Source of the DNA: Gammaproteobacteria bacterium
GTDB lineage: Bacteria > Pseudomonadota > Gammaproteobacteria > Methylococcales > Methylomonadaceae
Reading direction: 5' to 3'
Length of the DNA: 6,648 bases
Assembly: GCA_024511045.1 (NCBI GenBank)
Contig: JANEMG010000140.1
Span: 1-6,648 of the forward strand
Shown: piece by piece, positions 1 through 6,558 of the stretch
How positions within the stretch are numbered: the stretch's first letter is position 1
Layout of the letters: each line of letters opens with the position of its first letter
The notes under the pieces: model-generated
The model's database searches: none
The model's input: only the letters and a program-made list of their open reading frames with translations
What the model was told of the DNA's origin: nothing
Position numbers and translations under genes: made by a program

Positions 1-31
1 GCGACTTTTCGTATGCCTACTTTGTTTCTCC
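1..31. other. Short unassigned left edge outside the repeat
   Basis: The only bases outside the repeat-bounded unit. On the minus strand they contain a purine-rich GAGGAGAAA run that could serve as a ribosome binding site for a gene beginning left of the window. On the plus strand the open frame of the repeat continues through them without a stop. No gene can be named from so little sequence. Confidence 0.3.
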
Positions 32-121
32 TCTGCGCTATCGCACCCCGGATAAACAGTGCGGCCCTGGTCGCTACCGAGGACTAACCGCCTTCGCTTC
101 GCTCTCCATGGCGGTCAGCGA
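32..121 (+). repeat. Left arm of 90-bp inverted repeat flanking the operon
   Basis: Read on the plus strand, this segment matches the reverse complement of 6559-6648 over 90 bases with two mismatches: C at 47 where the other arm reads G, and A at 80 where it reads G. The match ends at 121 on the inner side. The outer end cannot be fixed because the partner runs into the window edge. The arm contains the hairpin at 84-118 and supplies the TGA stop (115-117, minus strand) of the HEAT-like gene. It could be a transposon terminal repeat, an interspersed palindromic element or a duplicated gene fragment. The sequence does not decide between these. Confidence 0.97.
84..118. other. Imperfect hairpin inside the left repeat arm
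   Basis: CTAACCGCC (84-92) and GGCGGTCAG (110-118) pair across a 17-base loop. As minus-strand RNA all nine positions can pair if one G-U wobble is allowed. On the plus strand one position is an A-C mismatch. It lies at the 3' end of the operon, with the HEAT-like gene's stop codon inside the stem, so it could end transcription or protect the mRNA 3' end. There is no T-run after it, so it is not a standard intrinsic terminator. Confidence 0.6.
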
Positions 122-1131
122 ATGTGCGGCAGCGCCGGCACCCATTGCAATTCTATATTGGTATTGGCGAGATAGATTTGTTGATTGGTATATTTCAACC
201 CGGGAACGTCAACCGGCATTCCGATACCGGCGGGATGTGGTTTGGCAAAATAATCGACAGCCACTTGAATCGTATCCAGAACGCCATTATTTGCCCCCGC
301 CACAGCACGATACAGCCGCCACCAGCGTGCATGCTTGAGGTTGTCTGACGATGGCTGCTCTATTTCCTGCCCTGACAAAAGCAGCAACGCCACCTGGCGG
401 ATACCATGAATGATTTCCTTGTCCCGTTTGCGGATTTTTTGACCTGGACCAGGCTCGAGACTACACTCCGCAATTTTCTTCGCCTGGGTCTTCAGCTTAT
501 AACGTGCCGCAGCTATAATGGCGGTGACACGCACTTCCCAATCGACATCCGCCAAAGCGCTGATTACAACGGCTTCGATACCCGCATTGCATTGAGAAAA
601 GTCCTGCAGCAGCCAGCGCAGAATCTGGCGCCGATCGCGGGGATCGGGCGTGGATTCGAACAACTGTACGGCATCGTCCGTATCATTGACTGACTGACCA
701 AGAGTTTCACTGCAAAATATTTTTGCTTCATGGGCTACCTGTGGATCAAGATCATGGCACAAGCGCATGACAGCGTCGACAAAACTGTCTTCACCCAACA
801 GCGAAGCCATACGGATTGCCTGACGACGTCTCAGGGGATCCGTATCCTGGAAAAGCTGTTCAATTTGAGCATTCGACATCAAGCCAATCGAATCGGATAA
901 TTCATCCCTTATCTTATCTGGCATACCGCGAACAACGAAATAACCCAGATCGACCGTCAAATCGACAACAAAGTCCAACTCCCCTTGTCCACAGGGCAAA
1001 TCCCAGACAGAAAAGGATTCGTTATCGTATTCATAGGTGTTGAGGAGTGAGCATCCTGTTTGCAACAACTGCCGTTTGACTTCCTGCCAATCAGAATTCG
1101 GCGGCGGAAAAAGTATTTGCTCCTCTGGCAT
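115..1131 (-). CDS. HEAT-like repeat protein, candidate second immunity or accessory protein
   Basis: This 338-residue soluble protein has helical repeats of HEAT type. Residues 96-145 contain D-x-D-P-L-R-R-R-x-A and a following D-P-Q-V-A-H-E-A helix, and residues 163-215 contain P-D-P-R-D-R-R and D-V-D-W-E-V-R-V-T-A-I. An N-terminal alpha/beta part (1-90) precedes them, and a Gly/Pro-rich, probably beta C-terminal part (298-338) follows. HEAT-like proteins usually act through protein binding, so a second immunity protein or a toxin adaptor is the natural guess. The ATG at 1129-1131 lies five bases after the previous stop and has GAAGG nine bases upstream inside that gene. The last codons are unusual: the final Arg codon and the TGA stop (115-117) lie in the left repeat arm, so the original C-terminus may have been cut or replaced. 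Confidence 0.8.
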   Translation of the reverse strand: MPEEQILFPPPNSDWQEVKRQLLQTGCSLLNTYEYDNESFSVWDLPCGQGELDFVVDLTVDLGYFVVRGMPDKIRDELSDSIGLMSNAQIEQLFQDTDPLRRRQAIRMASLLGEDSFVDAVMRLCHDLDPQVAHEAKIFCSETLGQSVNDTDDAVQLFESTPDPRDRRQILRWLLQDFSQCNAGIEAVVISALADVDWEVRVTAIIAAARYKLKTQAKKIAECSLEPGPGQKIRKRDKEIIHGIRQVALLLLSGQEIEQPSSDNLKHARWWRLYRAVAGANNGVLDTIQVAVDYFAKPHPAGIGMPVDVPGLKYTNQQIYLANTNIELQWVPALPHIR

Positions 1132-1136
1132 TGCTG

Positions 1137-1829
1137 TCAGCCTTCAAAACCGATCAACGTCCAGGAATCGATCAGCGGCCAAAATTCCAGGTTCAATTTT
1201 GGTGGTCGATCGTGGAACCACAAAAAGGTTTTTCTGTTTCTGTCAGACAGTTCCTGACAGACATATCCACCCATACCGTTGGAAAAAATGGCCAGAGAGC
1301 GACTCAAATCCACAGGTACTTCAGGCAACTCATCGAGAATTCCCCACTCTTCCCGGCTCAGCACAAAAATTCTTTGCAGGGACGACAAGCCCATCGATTC
1401 GGAAGCGAAGTAATACCAGCCATTGTGCAACTCCCGATAAAATTTCTGCAGCTCTGATGTCGTTTTCGACCACAAAGCATCGATTGCGTGGTTTGGGTTT
1501 TCAGCCACCGGCAGTCTTCCTTCGTAATAGAGCATTTCTCCAGATTGGGCACGCACCCCATACAACAGACTCAAACCCCGTGAAGAGTCGATCAGGTCGA
1601 TGCTTTCCAGGTGTTTTTTGAAATAAGCGATGACCTGCTGAAACTGGAAATAAAACGGCTGCCACAAGTCAATGACTGCTTCGACCCTTGCCTGCTGCTT
1701 CATTTCCAGTAATTGCAGCCAGGTCTCGGGCAGCAAAGCCCGGGTGTCCGGAACGAGTTCATCCAATTCCAATACGCTTGGATTCGCCGCATAGTTTTTC
1801 AAATAATTGAGCAATTCAGTTTTCGTCAT
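1137..1829 (-). CDS. SMI1/KNR4 (SUKH)-like protein, candidate immunity protein
   Basis: This 230-residue cytoplasmic protein probably binds and neutralises the nuclease domain encoded just upstream; SUKH proteins are established immunity partners of nuclease toxins. The SUKH-like part covers residues about 120-230: F130-Y131 with H135-N136-G137-W138 gives the F-Y-x-x-x-x-N-G-W signature, then a W162 region, and the strand pair at 179-190 (L-A-I-F-S-N-G-M-G-G-Y-V) followed by F202-W204. Residues 1-115 are a helical extension that makes it longer than the usual single domain of about 130-150 residues. The ATG at 1827-1829 is chosen because AGGAG lies five bases upstream. It starts 14 bases after the toxin stop, which suggests translational coupling. 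By eye its bases are more AT-rich than the toxin's, as is common for immunity genes. The family call rests on a few motifs. Confidence 0.8.
   Translation of the reverse strand: MTKTELLNYLKNYAANPSVLELDELVPDTRALLPETWLQLLEMKQQARVEAVIDLWQPFYFQFQQVIAYFKKHLESIDLIDSSRGLSLLYGVRAQSGEMLYYEGRLPVAENPNHAIDALWSKTTSELQKFYRELHNGWYYFASESMGLSSLQRIFVLSREEWGILDELPEVPVDLSRSLAIFSNGMGGYVCQELSDRNRKTFLWFHDRPPKLNLEFWPLIDSWTLIGFEG
1141..1145 (-). promoter_or_regulatory. Ribosome binding site of the HEAT-like gene
   Basis: GAAGG on the minus strand, nine bases before the ATG and inside the last codons of the SUKH-like gene. It supports the chosen start and coupled translation of the two small genes. Confidence 0.65.
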
Positions 1830-1834
1830 TCCAA

Positions 1835-1839
1835 CTCCT
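1835..1839 (-). promoter_or_regulatory. Ribosome binding site of the SUKH-like gene
   Basis: AGGAG on the minus strand, five bases before the ATG, located in the 14-base gap after the toxin's TGA stop. It fixes the start and supports translation of the immunity gene from the same mRNA. Confidence 0.85.
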
Positions 1840-1843
1840 GATT

Positions 1844-4800
1844 TCAGCTATTGTTCAGGGCAACCAGTTCGTCGATTCGTTCCTGCAAAATCCGCCGCAA
1901 CCTGGCTTCCTCGCGCATCATTCTTGCTCGGAATTCAGGATCGACCGGCGTGCCGGATGCCTTGTGCTCGGTCCACTCAGCAAAGGATTTCGGTCCTTTC
2001 GAGGTATTGGCCGACTCGCTGAGGCCGACAAAATTGCGTTCGTCATTCAATATCGACAGTTTTTGCTCGGTGGTCAGCCGCTCAAACCCCTCCATGCGCG
2101 CAATGGTATCCATGGAGACGATGTGATCGGCATGCAATGCACCTTCCACGGTCATGCCGGGCAAGACCGGATCGGGATAGGGTGGCGGCACCAAGGGGTT
2201 GCCGTGCTCATCCCTGTTGACCCTGTCACGAATTTCCCTGGAAGGCGTCTTGCCGCGCAGCTCATCGTACAATTCCTGGGAAATGCGCCGTTCACCTGGA
2301 AATATTGTATCAATGTTGCTGACCGATTTATTGAATTCGCGCACGTGATCCATGATTTGACGCATTTTTGCCTGCAGATGCGGCGGTAATGTTTGCATAT
2401 CCATGTCAGCCAGCATTCGGGTAATATCCTCGATAGCCGGCCGCACCCGGACACCCAGGTCGGGATCACCGATGCTGCGCGTCGTCAAGATATCCAGGGT
2501 TCTGGCAATTGCGCCAAGCTCCCGGTCCGCCTCGGTGGCACCGATGACATCCAGCAGATCTGCAACGGATCTTTTCCCGGCCATGGCAGGATGATCAGCC
2601 GCAGGACCAGCCATGGCCTCATCGATGATGCTGGCGATATCGGGATCAAATCTGGAGCTGTCCAGACGTGCCGCGATATCCCTGACACTTCTGGCGTTTT
2701 TACTCTCTGTATAATTCCTGACTGTGGTCAAAAAATCATCGACAGTCTGAAAATATTTACCCGTCAGATGCGTTTCAACGGCACCTTGCATAAACCCTGG
2801 CAGCAAGTCCCGGTATTGAGGATAATCATTTGCCAGACGCTCGACAGCATCGATCATTCGTGCAGTGCCTTCGACAAAATCAGCGCGGTTCTCAGGACTC
2901 ATCGGACTGCGCCCATTTCCACCATTCAAACGCTCGGCAATGGCTCTCAGAACAGCAGGATCGTCTGTCAACTCCGTCAATCGATGGATTCCATCCAGCA
3001 GTCGTACCCGATCAGGAACGCCCGCAGCCGATTGCAGCAGGGAAACGCTGACATCTCTTGGCAGTTTTGCATCCAGCAACCGATTGGCCGATGCCACAAA
3101 ATCCTCGACCCGGCCTTTGCTGGCGCCGGTATCCACCATGTAGCCGATATCCCGAATGATCTGTTGACTGTCCACTGCACCCAAAGCTTCGACAATGCGT
3201 CGTGTATTTTGCAAAAACCCTGCCTTATCATCGGCATTCAAGGCCTTGTTCATCAACCGCGGCACCAGCGTATCGTTAATTTCATCCGCCACCGCACGCA
3301 GTGACCGCCAGGTATCGAGCAGGGAATTCAAGGCATCCGTAACCTGCCGGGGCGATGCATGGCCGGCAGTCACCTCGTTGACCAAATCGAAATAATGCAG
3401 AAACTGCTTCTGTTCCTCATATTCCAGCCCCGACAGTATGGAACGAGCCTGAGGATCATCTATCTGCTCCAGCCTATTGTCGATTTGCCGTTTACTGAGA
3501 TCCTCAGCCGCCACATAACCAATGCCCGGTTCCGTTTCCACAGCATCGACGAAACGCGCGTGGCTCTCCATTTGCGCCTGCAAATGTTCGACTTCCATCA
3601 TCAGGCGCACCTGCTCTTCCGGCGTCACTGCATTGCGCAGCGCATTGGCCCTTTCACTGATAATAGCCGGCAGTTTTTCCATTTCCAGGCGCGCTTCGAA
3701 GGCGCGCGTACCGGGCGGTGGCGAGGGATTCAACCTGGCCCAGCGGCGCATACGCTCGATCAATCTGCGTATCCGCCCACTGATGCCCTGCAGGCGGCGC
3801 ATGCTGCGCACCGTATTGGCGTGCATCTGTATGTCCACAGCGCGTGCTCCCGGACCAACTTCCATCCAGACACCGACGATAATGCCATTGTGGCTCTCGT
3901 AGTGCACCTGCACACTGCGTGCCGGCAAATCCGGATTGACCTCGACGTTGACGCGGCCACGCAGATCGGTTGGCAATGCGGCTGCCGGGTCTTTAACCCG
4001 TCCTCTCGTTCCTGGCGCCGTAATTTCAGCGAGATGTGCCGCCTGCTGCCTTACACTTGCAGGCTCTGCCCCCTGGCGAACCACCAGATGCACCTGACCA
4101 TCTCGCACCACGACGGCGGAATCGCCGCTGAACTTGCCAGTGATGCGGGTGAATTCCGCATCACTGAGCACGGATAACGGAACTTCGGCCAGATCCCCAC
4201 GCCGTCCTTCCGGCGCAGCCATCGCGATTTCCTCCGCATACTGCTGCCGTTCCCGACGCTGTTGATCGATCTTTCGAATCTGTTCACCCGCCTCGCGGCC
4301 AGCTTCGACATCGAAGTCCTGCTCTGGCCGGCCTCGATGCATTTCCTCGAATTCTGCGCGTCGCGCCTGTGCTTCGCTTTGCAGACGGGCATTGAAATCC
4401 GCTTCGGTCCTGCCAGGATTGGCAGCCAGAAAATCATCCAGATGGCGCTGCCTTTCACGCTGCAAGGCAAGATCGAAATCGGCCTGCGTTCGCGGTGTAC
4501 CGTCGGGGTGCCGGCCACCCAGATAACTTTCCAGGGCAGCCCGATACTGGGTATCGTTGGTGGGCAGAAGATCCGGAGTCGAAAAATGCAGATCGCTGCC
4601 CAGACGTGGTCCTCGTATGAATCTACGAGCACCGGCCAACAGATGTCCGGCGCCGGCCATCCCGCCGCTCATGGCCAACCCCATTCCCACCCCCATGCCA
4701 ACCTGGGTGCCGATACTGGCCAGGGCGTTGCCGAATTGAAATCCACCCTGCCAGTTGCGATCATCGATCACCGTGGCGACAACAGCCGTGGGGAATGCAC

Positions 4801-6553
4801 CAACGGCATTTTCCACGGATTCGGCAATGGCATGGGCGGCCAACTTCTTGTACCAGGGTCCCCGAGCCATGCTCTGCAATAGACGGGATGCCTGGACACG
4901 TTGAGCGAGTGGACCGATGCTGCCCATCCTGGCCAACATGCCAGCCAGACGCCGTTGTATGGATTGCAATGCACCACGCACACCGGTCCGCACACCACTG
5001 CCCCCGGCAGCACGGGCTATCTGACTGATGCCCAGCAGACGATTACCGATGCCAGCGGTGGCTGCGGCGACGATTGCATCGACCACTCCCAGAACGACGT
5101 CGGTCATGAATTCTTCCTGGCCATACTGGTTGCCCATCAAGAGCATCCGGGTACCGATGCTGGTCATCGTCGCCGCCAGGGAAGCGATCAGAGCGACTGC
5201 AAGAGGTCCGGCCGCGCCACCTGTGACCGCTGTGATCAATGCACCAACGGCAATGGCAACCACCATGCTGGCGGTATTGGCGATGGCGTCGGTAATGGCG
5301 GAAACACGTGCCCGATGTTGCTGAACGGCGGCCTGCACCGCTTCCTGATTGAAGGCGAATTCATCCAGAATTCGGTCTCGCGCTCTGCGTTCCGCATCGG
5401 TAGCAACCGGCCGGCGCAGACGCCTGGCATTTTCCTCCATCTGCTGCAGGCGAAATTCCATAATGGCGCGTTCAGGAGCGGCGATTTGTTCTCCAAACCA
5501 GTTGTCTGGCTGCTCCAGGCTGACGCGCAAACGCTCGGCGCGCAGTGCGGCTTCCACCGTCATCGGACGGCCCAGCAGGGACACCTGCATGTCCATGGCG
5601 TCTTTGCCGCTCAGTTCACTCAGGGCGCGGTCGCGCAGTGTCTCTCCAGGATGCTCCCGGCGCCAGCGCGCGTCCATTTCCGCCAGTTCCTGCGGTGTCG
5701 CGCCTGCGACGGCCTGGCGGAGCGCTTCCTCGCGCGTACCACCGCCGCGCACGGCATAATCGAAGCGTTGGTAACGGTCCAGGTAGCCACCCTGCTGCAG
5801 GGCAGTCAGTGCATGCTCTTCGCTGACACCACTGGTGGAGACCCTGACTGCCTGCTGCAGGGTTTCACCTCTGGTATTGCCGTATTCTTCGGCAAAAACA
5901 GTTTCCATGTGCTGCATATCGCGCTGGGCACGTCGGCGCGCTTCGCTTTCCAGTTGGCGCCCCATTGCCACTTGCAGTTCCTGCTGGCGGGCGAAACGCT
6001 GTTCCCCGGTCATGTAGACGCCGTGTTCCTCGAAATAGTCCTGGTCCTCCCGACTGAGGCGGGTATCGATTTCCTGCCGCAGTTGCGGCCCCAGATCCCG
6101 ACGAACGGCTTCCAGCGCTCTTGTGTAACGACGTTCCAGCGTTTCGATAATGACGTCGTCGCTGGCATAGACGACACTGTCGTAACGTTCAATCGCGATC
6201 CGTGCAGCATCGGCGCGGATTTCATCATTGTCCAGCGTGGCAACCAGCAGATCGCGATTGGGTCCCTCGGCGAAACGCTCGTTGACCGCTTCCCGCAGGT
6301 TGCCATGGGCAAAAAAGTTCTGATTGTAGGCGGCTTCGACACGTCCAAGCCTGCGGCTCAGTTCCGCCTGGAATTGCGCATCGGTCCATTGATTGGCAGT
6401 CGCCTGCTGGGCGACTTCCCGACGAATCCTGTCGGTGACGGCAGTGAATTCATCGCGGCTGCCTTCTTCAAAGGAAGTCCCGTAGGCCAGATTGAACGCA
6501 TAGCCCCAGGAAAAGCCATGCAGGCTTTGGTCGAGAGCGATGGCATCGGCCAA
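1844..6553 (-). CDS. Large multidomain protein with C-terminal HNH-like nuclease, candidate polymorphic toxin
   Basis: This 1569-residue protein is probably an antibacterial or anti-host effector whose C-terminal nuclease would cut nucleic acid in a target cell. Residues 1-410 are charged and helical, with no signal peptide. Residues 425-505 are Ala/Gly-rich and hydrophobic, and a second Gly-rich patch covers 575-645. Residues 691-771 hold a 27-residue tandem repeat, 868-1018 a compact beta/alpha module, and 1020-1430 are helical. Residues 1440-1569 carry H-A-D-H (1474-1477), N1503, N1507 and an N-T-S-K-G motif (1516-1520), as in HNH/His-Me-finger toxins. The order resembles eCIS-associated cargo from memory, but no DUF4157-like domain is present. 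The start is uncertain: TTG at 6551-6553 is the only start codon between the in-frame stop at 6593-6595 and the first conserved-looking residues, and it has no Shine-Dalgarno site. The gene may be 5'-truncated. Two small downstream genes look like its immunity partners. Confidence 0.85.
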   Translation of the reverse strand: MADAIALDQSLHGFSWGYAFNLAYGTSFEEGSRDEFTAVTDRIRREVAQQATANQWTDAQFQAELSRRLGRVEAAYNQNFFAHGNLREAVNERFAEGPNRDLLVATLDNDEIRADAARIAIERYDSVVYASDDVIIETLERRYTRALEAVRRDLGPQLRQEIDTRLSREDQDYFEEHGVYMTGEQRFARQQELQVAMGRQLESEARRRAQRDMQHMETVFAEEYGNTRGETLQQAVRVSTSGVSEEHALTALQQGGYLDRYQRFDYAVRGGGTREEALRQAVAGATPQELAEMDARWRREHPGETLRDRALSELSGKDAMDMQVSLLGRPMTVEAALRAERLRVSLEQPDNWFGEQIAAPERAIMEFRLQQMEENARRLRRPVATDAERRARDRILDEFAFNQEAVQAAVQQHRARVSAITDAIANTASMVVAIAVGALITAVTGGAAGPLAVALIASLAATMTSIGTRMLLMGNQYGQEEFMTDVVLGVVDAIVAAATAGIGNRLLGISQIARAAGGSGVRTGVRGALQSIQRRLAGMLARMGSIGPLAQRVQASRLLQSMARGPWYKKLAAHAIAESVENAVGAFPTAVVATVIDDRNWQGGFQFGNALASIGTQVGMGVGMGLAMSGGMAGAGHLLAGARRFIRGPRLGSDLHFSTPDLLPTNDTQYRAALESYLGGRHPDGTPRTQADFDLALQRERQRHLDDFLAANPGRTEADFNARLQSEAQARRAEFEEMHRGRPEQDFDVEAGREAGEQIRKIDQQRRERQQYAEEIAMAAPEGRRGDLAEVPLSVLSDAEFTRITGKFSGDSAVVVRDGQVHLVVRQGAEPASVRQQAAHLAEITAPGTRGRVKDPAAALPTDLRGRVNVEVNPDLPARSVQVHYESHNGIIVGVWMEVGPGARAVDIQMHANTVRSMRRLQGISGRIRRLIERMRRWARLNPSPPPGTRAFEARLEMEKLPAIISERANALRNAVTPEEQVRLMMEVEHLQAQMESHARFVDAVETEPGIGYVAAEDLSKRQIDNRLEQIDDPQARSILSGLEYEEQKQFLHYFDLVNEVTAGHASPRQVTDALNSLLDTWRSLRAVADEINDTLVPRLMNKALNADDKAGFLQNTRRIVEALGAVDSQQIIRDIGYMVDTGASKGRVEDFVASANRLLDAKLPRDVSVSLLQSAAGVPDRVRLLDGIHRLTELTDDPAVLRAIAERLNGGNGRSPMSPENRADFVEGTARMIDAVERLANDYPQYRDLLPGFMQGAVETHLTGKYFQTVDDFLTTVRNYTESKNARSVRDIAARLDSSRFDPDIASIIDEAMAGPAADHPAMAGKRSVADLLDVIGATEADRELGAIARTLDILTTRSIGDPDLGVRVRPAIEDITRMLADMDMQTLPPHLQAKMRQIMDHVREFNKSVSNIDTIFPGERRISQELYDELRGKTPSREIRDRVNRDEHGNPLVPPPYPDPVLPGMTVEGALHADHIVSMDTIARMEGFERLTTEQKLSILNDERNFVGLSESANTSKGPKSFAEWTEHKASGTPVDPEFRARMMREEARLRRILQERIDELVALNNS
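1847..2236 (-). other. HNH/Endo VII-like nuclease domain at the C-terminus of the large protein
   Basis: Residues about 1440-1569 hold the probable catalytic domain. H1474 and the D1476-H1477 pair match the His-Me-finger 'DH' strand, with H1477 as the likely general base. N1503/N1507 and N1516, followed by S-K-G, match the later Asn and the 'N..KG' end of HNH domains. No Cys knuckle is present; a Pro-rich segment (V1455 to P1465) lies where some HNH proteins carry zinc ligands. A basic/acidic helical tail follows. The assignment rests on motif spacing only; I cannot tell DNase from RNase activity. Confidence 0.68.
3500..3952 (-). other. Compact beta/alpha module of the large protein
   Basis: Residues about 868-1018 begin with alternating hydrophobic beta-like strands (V-x-V-x-V, then V-x-V-H-Y-E and the G-I-I-V-G-V segment at 890-895). 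They continue through H911, a basic R-rich helix at 916-940, a Pro-rich turn with P-P-P-G-T (945-949) and A-F-E-A, then helices around K-L-P-A-I-I, ending at A-A-E-D (1015-1018). I recall similar segments in large eCIS-associated proteins of several phyla, upstream of variable toxin domains, but have no family name for it. Function unknown. Confidence 0.45.
4241..4483 (-). repeat. 27-residue tandem repeat in the large protein (three units, last one diverged)
   Basis: Residues 691-717 and 718-744 align without gaps: each starts A-D-F and ends in G-R-(T/P)-E, with L-Q-x-E near position 8. A third unit starts at 745 with Q-D-F-D and then drifts. The marker Phe residues are at 693, 720 and 747, exactly 27 apart. 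The units are highly charged and likely helical. The repeat sits between the Gly-rich segment and the beta/alpha module, where it could act as a stalk or linker. Confidence 0.7.
5039..5281 (-). other. Hydrophobic Ala/Gly-rich segment of the large protein
   Basis: Residues about 425-505 contain two long uncharged stretches (about 428-461 and 482-503) separated by a short polar linker with R469 and E480/E481. They could be membrane-inserting helices used in delivery or translocation, or a packed hydrophobic core. A related Gly/Met-rich patch with small-residue spacing follows at 606-640. The position in the middle of a soluble protein, after more than 400 charged residues, argues against an ordinary membrane anchor. 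Segments like this occur in large toxin cargo proteins, which is the basis of the comparison. Confidence 0.55.
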
Positions 6554-6558
6554 TTCCG

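Noticed and set aside
84..118. Repeat hairpin as an integron attC site
   Set aside because: The GTTAGTC/GACTAAC stretch differs from the attC core consensus by one base, the extra-helical features are not evident, and integron cassettes carry attC in direct rather than inverted orientation.
84..118. Repeat hairpin as a standard Rho-independent terminator
   Set aside because: No T-run follows the stem on either strand and the loop is long.
108..338. Plus-strand open frame starting at the ATG inside the left repeat
   Set aside because: Past the repeat it is antisense to the HEAT-like gene and the peptide looks random. Only the repeat part of the frame is worth testing, as listed in the findings.
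2393..4177. Plus-strand open frames of 303 and 272 codons opposite the toxin gene
   Set aside because: They have no recognisable domains and no start signals, and overlap a better-supported minus-strand gene completely.
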